NCBI GenBank assembly: GCA_014871545.1
Contig: WGSR01000012.1
Coordinates: forward strand, 1-17,336
Source of the DNA: Collinsella sp.
Lineage (GTDB): Bacteria > Actinomycetota > Coriobacteriia > Coriobacteriales > Coriobacteriaceae
DNA: 17,336 bases
Direction of reading: 5' to 3'
In this document: positions 5,746 through 11,951 of the stretch, in pieces
Position numbering within the stretch: the stretch's first letter is position 1
Layout: every line of letters starts with the position of its first letter
Translations under genes and position numbers: made by a program
Notes under the pieces: generated by a model
What the model saw: only the letters and a program-made list of their open reading frames with translations
Told to the model about the DNA's origin: nothing
Database searches by the model: none

Positions 5746-7098
5746 ATGTCTGACGACTTTTACACCATGGTCGATTCCGGAGACCCGGCACCCGACAACG
5801 AGCACATCACCGGCGTGCGCGAAGAGCGTGCGGAAGGCGAGCAGACGACCACGCAGGCGCCAAAAGCCATGTACGCCGCGCGCATCGCCGTCTATGACGA
5901 CATGCTGTCGACACCGCGGGTGATCGTCGTTGATCCGCAAGATGTCCGCACGTATTTGGAAGAGACGACCAACACCGTCTACCAGTGCATGAAAGAACAA
6001 GGTGGCCATATCTCGCTCATGGTCATCCGCGAGATTGTCGAAAACTTTATCCACGCACACTTTGCCGAGCCCATCATCTCGATTCTGGACGGCGGAGACA
6101 CCATCCGCTTTGCTGACCAAGGACCCGGCATCGACGACAAGGAACGTGCTTTCGACTTTGGCGTTACCAGCGCAAACAGCAAGATGAAGCGCTATATCCG
6201 TGGAACCGGAGCAGGGTTTCCCATGGTGCAGGAGTATTTGGAAAACGCCGGCGGTGCCGTATCCATCGAGGACAACATGGGCAAAGGCACCGTGGTTACG
6301 GTAAGCCTGAACCCTAAACGCGTGCAGGAAATCGAGCGTGCCGGCGGACGCGGCGCTGCCGTGCGGCCCGAGACGGAGCAGCCCACATATCCCCTGCCGG
6401 GAGCTTTTGTGCAGCAGCCCATGGCAACGCAGCAGATGCAGCCCCCCGTGGCACAGATGCAGCAGCCCGGAATGCCTCCTACACAAGAACCCCAAGCGGC
6501 ATCGATGTCGATGCCGCCAAGCATGCCAGAGGCCATGTCGCTGGCGGATCAGGATACAGCAGCAATGCAGCAGGCGACAGGGGCACCGAGTGGCCAGCAA
6601 ATGGGCTATCAGCCGTACCAACAGGGATATCCATATCAGCAGATGCCGCCACTGGGGTATGGCCAGCAGTTCCCGCAGCAGTACCAGCAGGGATATCAGC
6701 AGCCGTACCAGCAGATGCCGCAGCAGCAGTACAACCCCTGGGCCCAGCAGACGCCTCCGCAGCCTTACCAACAGTGGCCTCAAAGTTTTCAACAGCAAAT
6801 GCCGCCGACGCAGAGTTCTCAACAACCAGCAGCTCAAATGATGTATCCTAATGCAGTAAATCAGTATGCACAGCCACAACCGGACGTGTTCGTAAGCGAT
6901 CGCGGCAACGCCGCGCTAGGCTATCTGGCGCAAAATCAAGCGTGCGGTGCAACCGATCTGGCGAGGGCGTTTGGAAACTCGGCCCCCACTTGGTCACGCA
7001 CGCTCAATGACTTGGCGCAGGCCGGCTTGGTCATCAAGCATGGCCAGAAATACCATCTGACCGAACTCGGCGCCGCTCGCGTGCGAGCTCAGAGCTAA
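5746..7098 (+). CDS. GHKL-type ATPase domain / Gln-rich / winged-helix protein of unknown function, upstream of dnaA
   Basis: A 450-residue protein I do not recognise as a named gene. Residues about 45-190 look like a HATPase (GHKL) fold. The N-box is REIVENFIHA (E96, N100), the G1 box ADQGPGID (D124, G126, G128) and the G2 box GTGAGFPMV (153-161); GKGTVVTVSL follows at 179-188. There is no phospho-accepting His domain, receiver or membrane helix, so it is not an ordinary sensor kinase. Residues about 221-380 are low complexity, with about 49 Gln by my count plus many Tyr, Pro and Met. Residues 385-450 look like a winged helix-turn-helix (ATDLARAFGNSAPTWSRTLNDL, then LVIKHGQKYHLTELG). The ATG at 5746 has only a weak ribosome site. 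The gene ends 15 bp before dnaA, so the two are probably co-transcribed. It may be an ATP-dependent origin or dnaA regulator (inference). Confidence 0.85.
   Translation: MSDDFYTMVDSGDPAPDNEHITGVREERAEGEQTTTQAPKAMYAARIAVYDDMLSTPRVIVVDPQDVRTYLEETTNTVYQCMKEQGGHISLMVIREIVENFIHAHFAEPIISILDGGDTIRFADQGPGIDDKERAFDFGVTSANSKMKRYIRGTGAGFPMVQEYLENAGGAVSIEDNMGKGTVVTVSLNPKRVQEIERAGGRGAAVRPETEQPTYPLPGAFVQQPMATQQMQPPVAQMQQPGMPPTQEPQAASMSMPPSMPEAMSLADQDTAAMQQATGAPSGQQMGYQPYQQGYPYQQMPPLGYGQQFPQQYQQGYQQPYQQMPQQQYNPWAQQTPPQPYQQWPQSFQQQMPPTQSSQQPAAQMMYPNAVNQYAQPQPDVFVSDRGNAALGYLAQNQACGATDLARAFGNSAPTWSRTLNDLAQAGLVIKHGQKYHLTELGAARVRAQS
6786..6824 (+). promoter_or_regulatory. Two DnaA-box-like sequences inside the Gln-rich coding region
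   Basis: TTTTCAACA (6786-6794) and TTCTCAACA (6816-6824) are the same two 9-mers found in the first origin half, here in direct orientation and exactly 30 bp apart. They encode part of SFQQQMPPTQSSQQP. The surrounding Gln codons are mostly CAG, while these sites use CAA. DnaA binding is inferred. Confidence 0.4.
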
Positions 7099-7113
7099 AG
7101 AACGGGAGAGACA

Positions 7114-8838
7114 GTGGACGAGGAAGCAAGCATCATCCTGGGGGATGCCATCGCCTTTTGTCAGCGCGACGGCCAAGATGCACGCCTCATCAACATGCTG
7201 GGGCAATCGCGCGCCATAAGCCTGACCGAAGATACGCTCACGATCGAGGCCCCCTCGCGCTTTGCCATCGCACAGCTCAAAAAGCATCAGCCGACTATTG
7301 AGGCCTATCTGGAAGAAATCGCCTTTGCACCGATTGCGCTCGACATCGTGGCACCGCAAGGCGCCGCGACGGAATCCGCTGCCGCGACGGCGGCCGCCGC
7401 GGCTCCCGCTGCTTCCCCGGCGGTGTCGGCCTCCGCAGGCGACGTGCCGACAATCGAGCGCCAGCACAGCGATGTTTCCCGTGAAACCATGGCACCGTTG
7501 CCGACCGCGGCGGCGACGCCAGCGAACGCACCCGTCACGCACATGCCAATCGCTCACGACGCAGCGGCGAGCGCGGATTCGGGCATTGCAATCAAGAACA
7601 CACTCTCGGCCGATGATTTTCGTCGCATGATGAACCAGATGAAGGGCGGAGCGCCGGCTAAATCCACGCAAGCTGCGGCCCCCGCTTCACCCGTGCCAGC
7701 ACCGACCGTGCCGGCCGAGCAGAATACGGATGGAGCCCCGCTCGCCGCGAACTCAAAATTTACCTTTGAGAACTTTGTCTACGGGCCCGAGAACAGCCAT
7801 GCCTATCGCTCGGCACTCAAGTTTGCCGCCCTCGCGGACGAGCGCGGCACGTGCACATCACTGTTCATCTACGGCAAATCGGGCCTGGGCAAGACCCACC
7901 TGCTGCTTGCCATCAAAAACGAGCTCGCCGAGAAGTCGCCCGAGATCAAGGTCAAGTATGCAAACTCCCAGGCATATCTGGACGACCTGATGACCGAGTT
8001 CGACCGCCAAAAGAAGAGCAACGCCCCCATCATGCAGGCGTACCACGGCGTGGACGTGCTCATCATCGATGACATCCAAAACATCATCGGCAAGCGCGCG
8101 AGCGTGGACTACTTTTTCCAGCTCATGGACGAGTTCATCCGCAACAACAAGAAGGTCGTCATCGCGGCAGACCGCGCCCCCAAGGACCTGAGCATGGACG
8201 AGCGTCTGACCAGCCGCTTCAACGCCGGCATGCTCTGCCTGGTCGCAGAGCCCAGCTACGAGATGAAATACAAGATCTTGCAGCGCTATTACGAGAACAC
8301 CATCGTCGCCGCTCCCGAGGCAGGCGACGACTCACTGCTGGCGGCCTACGGGGGCGACGGCGGGCACCTGACCGATGAGCACTTTAAGCACATGGCAGAG
8401 GTGTCGGGCACCAACATCCGCGAACTCGAGAGCTTCTGCGAGCGCTGCGCCGGCGAGGCGGGCGACCGCGAGCGCGAGGGTGGGGAACTCACCTTTGACG
8501 ATATCGACGCCATCGCCAGCCAGTACTTCGACACATCGGCCAAAAAGATCAACGTCCAGACGGTTCAGTCCGTCATTGAAGAGCAGTACGGTGTGACGCA
8601 CGAGGAGCTCATCGGCCCGCGACGCAACGCCAATATCGCCAAGGCACGCCACATTGCCATCTATCTGGCCATCGAGATGTGCGAGATGACGACCACGGCG
8701 GTGGGCGCCGAATTTGGCAACCGCAACCACTCGACCGTCAGCACGAGCTACAAAAAGGTCCAGAAGATGATCCAGGAAGACCGCACCGTCACCGAAGATC
8801 TCAAATCGTTGCGCGATAAAATTACACTGCGCTCGTAG
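7114..8838 (+). CDS. dnaA: Chromosomal replication initiator DnaA
   Basis: DnaA is the AAA+ initiator that binds DnaA boxes, opens oriC and recruits the helicase. The 574-residue protein is long for the family. Domain I is about 1-80. An Ala/Pro-rich domain II linker spans about 81-210, with a parS-like site in its codons. Domain III has Walker A GKSGLGKTH (254-262), Walker B LIIDDIQ (316-322) and the box VII arginine region DERLTSRFN (362-370). Domain IV (about 475-574) carries ARHIAIYLA (511-519) and the recognition motif FGNRNHSTV (534-542), where the usual form is FGGRDHTTV. The Gly-to-Asn and Asp-to-Asn changes sit in the DNA-contact helix. A Gly/Asp-rich stretch at about 399-419 looks like an insertion. 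GTG start at 7114, with GGGAGAG just upstream, 15 bp after the preceding gene. Confidence 0.97.
   Translation: MDEEASIILGDAIAFCQRDGQDARLINMLGQSRAISLTEDTLTIEAPSRFAIAQLKKHQPTIEAYLEEIAFAPIALDIVAPQGAATESAAATAAAAAPAASPAVSASAGDVPTIERQHSDVSRETMAPLPTAAATPANAPVTHMPIAHDAAASADSGIAIKNTLSADDFRRMMNQMKGGAPAKSTQAAAPASPVPAPTVPAEQNTDGAPLAANSKFTFENFVYGPENSHAYRSALKFAALADERGTCTSLFIYGKSGLGKTHLLLAIKNELAEKSPEIKVKYANSQAYLDDLMTEFDRQKKSNAPIMQAYHGVDVLIIDDIQNIIGKRASVDYFFQLMDEFIRNNKKVVIAADRAPKDLSMDERLTSRFNAGMLCLVAEPSYEMKYKILQRYYENTIVAAPEAGDDSLLAAYGGDGGHLTDEHFKHMAEVSGTNIRELESFCERCAGEAGDREREGGELTFDDIDAIASQYFDTSAKKINVQTVQSVIEEQYGVTHEELIGPRRNANIAKARHIAIYLAIEMCEMTTTAVGAEFGNRNHSTVSTSYKKVQKMIQEDRTVTEDLKSLRDKITLRS
7473..7488. promoter_or_regulatory. 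parS-like site inside dnaA
   Basis: TGTTTCCCGTGAAACC matches the perfect parS at 14 of 16 positions. It lies in the Ala-rich linker part of dnaA, where it encodes DVSRET, a run of codons out of character with the surrounding Ala/Pro/Thr-rich sequence. ParB binding is inferred. Confidence 0.6.
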
Positions 8839-9076
8839 GGAAATAGAGACACCTGTTGAAAACTTGTCAAAACCACGGGCATAAGGTGTCTAAAACCCAA
8901 CCCGCGGTGATGAAAAGTTTTGCGCAGGTTTTGAACGTGGAAAACCACCCCCGTTGCACACAGGTTGCTGTCGATTTTCTTTCTGGGTCTGACCTGCGTC
9001 TTTGGGAGTAATCAACAGTTTCGTCAGTGCTATTACTATTATTAAGATATTTATATCTAAAGAAAGGTATTAAAAG
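8839..9076. other. oriC: Origin of replication, second half (dnaA-dnaN gap with DnaA boxes, DnaA-trios and AT-rich element)
   Basis: The 238-bp gap holds DnaA-box-like 9-mers. TTTTCAACA is at 8854-8862 (-), TTTTGACAA at 8864-8872 (-), TTTTCCACG at 8936-8944 (-) and TAATCAACA at 9009-9017 (+). At 9030-9044 five triplets read CTA TTA CTA TTA TTA, which is TAATAATAGTAATAG on the other strand, the pattern of DnaA-trios described for Bacillus subtilis. An AT-rich tract runs from there to about 9075, including the inverted repeat AGATAT-TT-ATATCT (9045-9058). This is the best candidate for the DNA-unwinding element. No terminator or convincing dnaN promoter is visible. Confidence 0.8.
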
Positions 9077-10180
9077 ATGAAGTTCACCGTCAGCCAGAGC
9101 TCGCTTACACAAGCCATCGGCGTCGTTATGAAGGGTGTCGCTTCGGCATCCACCCTTCCCATCCTGTCGGGCGTGCTCGTCAAGGCGCAAGACGGCATCT
9201 TGGAATTCCAGACCTCTAACTACACCATCTCGATCCGTCATCGCATCGCGGCGCATGTCGAAGAAGAGGGCGAGATGGTTATCCCCTGTAAGATGCTCTC
9301 CAATATCACCAAGACTCTCCCCGATGCCCCGGTCACCTTTGAGCTGTCCGAGCGCCAGGTGCTGATTGGTTGCGAGAAGAGCTCGTTCCGCCTGAACACG
9401 CTCGATGCCAATGACTTCCCCGAGTTTCCGGCCTATGCCATCGAGAGTGCCGTGGAGCTGCCGACCGATATCTTGTCCGAGATGGTCGGCCGCGTGTGGC
9501 GCGTCACCTCGACCGACAAGGCCCGCCCCATCCTGGGCGGCGTGCACATGAAGGTCGAGAACAACACCGTGCGCCTGGTGGCGACCGATTCCTTCCGCTT
9601 GGCCGTGTGCGATACGCAGGTCGAGACCTCGACCCTCGAGGGCTCCTTTGAGCTCAACGTTCCGGCTGACGCCTTTAACGACGCACTGAACATCATGGCC
9701 AGCCAGGCGACCATCATGATCGGGGCTACCGACACCCAGGTCGTCTTTGAGGCCGGCAACACCACCTACGTGTCGCGCCGCATCGAGGGCGTGTACCCCA
9801 ACTACAAGCAGCTCATCCCCGATTCGTGCGTGACGAGCGTCAAGATCGACGTCGCCGCCTTTAACGCCGCCCTCAAGCGCGTGGCCGTTATCGCGAGCGC
9901 CAACCCCGCCGTCAAGTTCGAGATCGATGTCGAGAACGGGCAGATGGGCCTGTCCTCCATTTCCAATGACCAGGACCTTGCGCAGGAGACAATCGATGTC
10001 GAGGCCGAGGGCGAGTCGGGCACCATCGCCTTCAACTACCACTACATCTTCGGGTGCCTCAATGCCCTGTCCAAGGAGAAGGAGATCACGCTGGAGCTCA
10101 AGAGCTACTCGCAGGCGGGCATCTTCAAGTCCTACGACAAGATCAACTACCTGTACCTGGTCATGCCGGTCCGCATCTAG
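9077..10180 (+). CDS. dnaN: DNA polymerase III beta subunit (sliding clamp)
   Basis: The ring-shaped clamp that tethers DNA polymerase III to DNA and binds many repair proteins through its hydrophobic cleft. The 367-residue length is normal for three clamp domains. Recognisable blocks are the N-terminal LTQAIGVVMKGVASASTLPILSG (10-32), FRLNTLDANDFPEFP (103-117), ARPILGGVHM with VRLVATDSFRLAV in domain II, and the ending YLYLVMPVRI (358-367), which forms part of the cleft. ATG at 9077 follows an AAAGG site. The stop is nine bases before recF. Confidence 0.97.
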   Translation: MKFTVSQSSLTQAIGVVMKGVASASTLPILSGVLVKAQDGILEFQTSNYTISIRHRIAAHVEEEGEMVIPCKMLSNITKTLPDAPVTFELSERQVLIGCEKSSFRLNTLDANDFPEFPAYAIESAVELPTDILSEMVGRVWRVTSTDKARPILGGVHMKVENNTVRLVATDSFRLAVCDTQVETSTLEGSFELNVPADAFNDALNIMASQATIMIGATDTQVVFEAGNTTYVSRRIEGVYPNYKQLIPDSCVTSVKIDVAAFNAALKRVAVIASANPAVKFEIDVENGQMGLSSISNDQDLAQETIDVEAEGESGTIAFNYHYIFGCLNALSKEKEITLELKSYSQAGIFKSYDKINYLYLVMPVRI

Positions 10181-10189
10181 CGTTGCGCC

Positions 10190-11296
10190 ATGACCATGTT
10201 CGCCCGCGATCTTTCCGTCGCGCACTACCGCAGCTTCGATAGTTATCGCCTTGCCCTGGACGAGGGCGTGACGATACTTGCGGGACCCAACGCGGCGGGA
10301 AAGACCAATCTCATAGAGGCGCTGCAGCTGCTGACGAGCGGCGCCTCGTTTAGGCATCCGACCGCAGCCGAGCTCGTCCATGACGGCGTGGGCTCGTGCA
10401 AGGCCGAGCTGAGGCTCGAGGGCGACGGCCGCGTGCTTGATATGGGATTGAGCGCGGAGGACGGTAAACGCTCGTTTAGCCGCAACGGCAAGAGATGCTC
10501 CGCCGCCGGTGTGCGCGGGGTTCTGCCGAGCGTGCTGTTTTGCCCCGACCATCTGGACATGGTTAAGCGAGGTGCCAGTGTGCGCCGCGCCGCCCTCGAT
10601 GACTTTGGCATGCAACTGAGCGCACGCTATGCCGATCTTGCGAGCACCTATGGGCGCTGCGTGACCCAGCGTAATGCCCTGCTTAAGGAGACCTGGTGCT
10701 GCCGCGAGATGCTCGGCGCGTGGAATGATTCGATTGCCCGCGCGGGCTCGGCCCTGCTCGTGCACCGGTTGGCCCTGCTCGACCGGCTGGCGGGCCATGT
10801 GCACGCTGCCTACGGGCAAGTGGCATCCGGTGAGGCTGCCAACGTGACCTATACGTCCACACTGGGGGATTTGCCCCAGGTCGAGGATCGCGAAGAGCTA
10901 AAGGGCTGGGCGTACGAGCGCATGCTGGCTGCCCTTGATGAACACGCCGACGAGGAAATTCGCCGCGGCGTGACGTTGGTGGGACCGCATCGCGATGAGA
11001 TTGAGTTTACCGTGGCGGGTCGCTCCGCCCGTTCGTTTGCCAGCCAAGGACAGCAGCGAACGTTGGTGCTGGCCTGGAAGGTGGCGGAGGTGGCCGTGGC
11101 TCGCGATGTCCTGGGTACCGCCCCGCTGCTGCTTTTGGACGACGTGATGAGCGAGCTCGACGGCGAGCGCCGCGGTGCTTTTCTACGGTTGATCGGCGAT
11201 GATATCCAGACGGTCATAACCACGACCAACCTGGGGTACTTTACCGATGACCTGCTTGATCGAGCCAAGGTGGTGAGCATGGGTGAGACGTGCTAA
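10190..11296 (+). CDS. recF: DNA gap-repair ATPase RecF
   Basis: An SMC-like ABC ATPase that acts with RecO and RecR to load RecA at single-strand gaps. The 368-residue protein has Walker A AGPNAAGKTN (31-40), the ABC signature ASQGQQRTLVLAW (284-296) and Walker B LLLLDDVMSELDGERR (aspartates 317-318). HYRSFDSY near residue 12 is the usual RecF opening. The start is ATG 10190; a second ATG two codons later (10196) is equally possible, and neither has a clear ribosome site, so coupling to dnaN nine bases upstream is likely. The stop overlaps the next gene by 14 nt. Confidence 0.96.
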   Translation: MTMFARDLSVAHYRSFDSYRLALDEGVTILAGPNAAGKTNLIEALQLLTSGASFRHPTAAELVHDGVGSCKAELRLEGDGRVLDMGLSAEDGKRSFSRNGKRCSAAGVRGVLPSVLFCPDHLDMVKRGASVRRAALDDFGMQLSARYADLASTYGRCVTQRNALLKETWCCREMLGAWNDSIARAGSALLVHRLALLDRLAGHVHAAYGQVASGEAANVTYTSTLGDLPQVEDREELKGWAYERMLAALDEHADEEIRRGVTLVGPHRDEIEFTVAGRSARSFASQGQQRTLVLAWKVAEVAVARDVLGTAPLLLLDDVMSELDGERRGAFLRLIGDDIQTVITTTNLGYFTDDLLDRAKVVSMGETC

Positions 11297-11846
11297 TTAC
11301 GAGCGCGAGAGCGAAACGGTTGCCTTCAGTGGATTTTTGAACGCAGAGCGTCAGCGCATCCTGGCGGCCGCGACGCCTGAGCGCCGCGCGCAGATGGAGG
11401 CTGCAGAGGAATCTCGCGCGGTCTATCGCGCGTGGAACGCGGTGTGCTCGGGCACGCGCGAGGGGCGGCATGTGACGGGCCTGCGCTACCTGCCCGAGTC
11501 CAATGAGCTGCTGGTATATCTCGATTCGCCCTCGTGGACGCAGGAAATGACGCTGTTGCGCGAGATCATCCGCGCGCGCATGGAGCGCGCCGGTGCGCAT
11601 GTGGATGGCCTGGTGTTCAAAACCACCGCGCCCGGTCACACGCCGCCCGCTGCCAAAGAGCGTCTGCGTCCTGCCGTGGCCGAGCGCCCGCCGGCTCCGC
11701 ATGCTGACCTAAGTGAGGCCGAGCGCACCGAGATTGAGCGCCAAGTGGCGCCCATCGAAGACCAAAAACTGCGCGAGGCCCTCGAGAACGCCATGAGAGC
11801 CAGTGCCGAGTGGGCCAAGGGCGTGCAAAGCAAAAAAGAGCCTTAA
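11283..11846 (+). CDS. dciA: DUF721 / DciA-like protein (predicted helicase operator)
   Basis: A 187-residue protein whose position (recF, this gene, gyrB) and sequence fit the DUF721/DciA family. DciA proteins assist loading of the replicative helicase DnaB where no DnaC or DnaI exists. The core domain is about residues 38-115: HVTGLRYLPESNELLVYLDSPSWTQEMTLLREII (63-96), then AHVDGLVFKT (105-114). The pattern of hydrophobic strands, then S-x-W-x-Q-E-M, is characteristic. The C-terminal third (about 116-187) is Pro/Ala/Glu-rich and probably helical or disordered. GTG start at 11283, overlapping the recF end; the ribosome site is poor. A strong terminator follows, so it ends the dnaA/dnaN-side unit. 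Function is by family; the alignment is by eye. Confidence 0.85.
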   Translation: MRRANYERESETVAFSGFLNAERQRILAAATPERRAQMEAAEESRAVYRAWNAVCSGTREGRHVTGLRYLPESNELLVYLDSPSWTQEMTLLREIIRARMERAGAHVDGLVFKTTAPGHTPPAAKERLRPAVAERPPAPHADLSEAERTEIERQVAPIEDQKLREALENAMRASAEWAKGVQSKKEP

Positions 11847-11874
11847 ATCGCATCTGGTGGCCTTGTAGAGCCAA

Positions 11875-11902
11875 ATACCCTCGTTCCCGAGGGTATTTTT
11901 TT
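11875..11902 (+). terminator. Intrinsic terminator after dciA
   Basis: A 9-bp stem ATACCCTCG (11875-11883) pairs with 11888-11896 around a TTCC loop and runs into T at 11896-11902. It lies 28 bp after the dciA stop and 49 bp before the gyrB start, so gyrB-gyrA needs its own promoter in that short gap. I see no confident -35/-10 pair there. Confidence 0.9.
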
Positions 11903-11951
11903 ACGATAAACTAGTAAGGCTGTACACATTTTCTTGACTGAAGGAGGACGT

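Noticed and set aside
6047..6055. TTATCCACG, one mismatch from the classical DnaA box, inside the ATPase gene
   Set aside because: It encodes part of the conserved N-box block (NFIHAHF) and stands alone, so protein constraint explains it better than a binding site.
5656..6879. A 407-residue minus-strand open frame opposite the ATPase/Q-rich gene
   Set aside because: Leu/Arg/His-rich composition is what CAG-rich repeats give in antisense; the plus strand encodes clear GHKL motifs.
8867..10819. A 650-residue minus-strand open frame across dnaN and part of recF
   Set aside because: It spans two certain genes and the origin gap in antisense, has no ribosome site I can support and no recognisable motif.
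11897..11940. A gyrB promoter in the gap after the dciA terminator
   Set aside because: A promoter must exist near here, but candidate -10 words (TACGAT, TAAACT) lack an acceptable -35, so I do not annotate one.
11934..11951. Earlier gyrB start at TTG 11934
   Set aside because: It would put the AAGGAGG ribosome site inside the gene; GTG 11952 directly follows that site.
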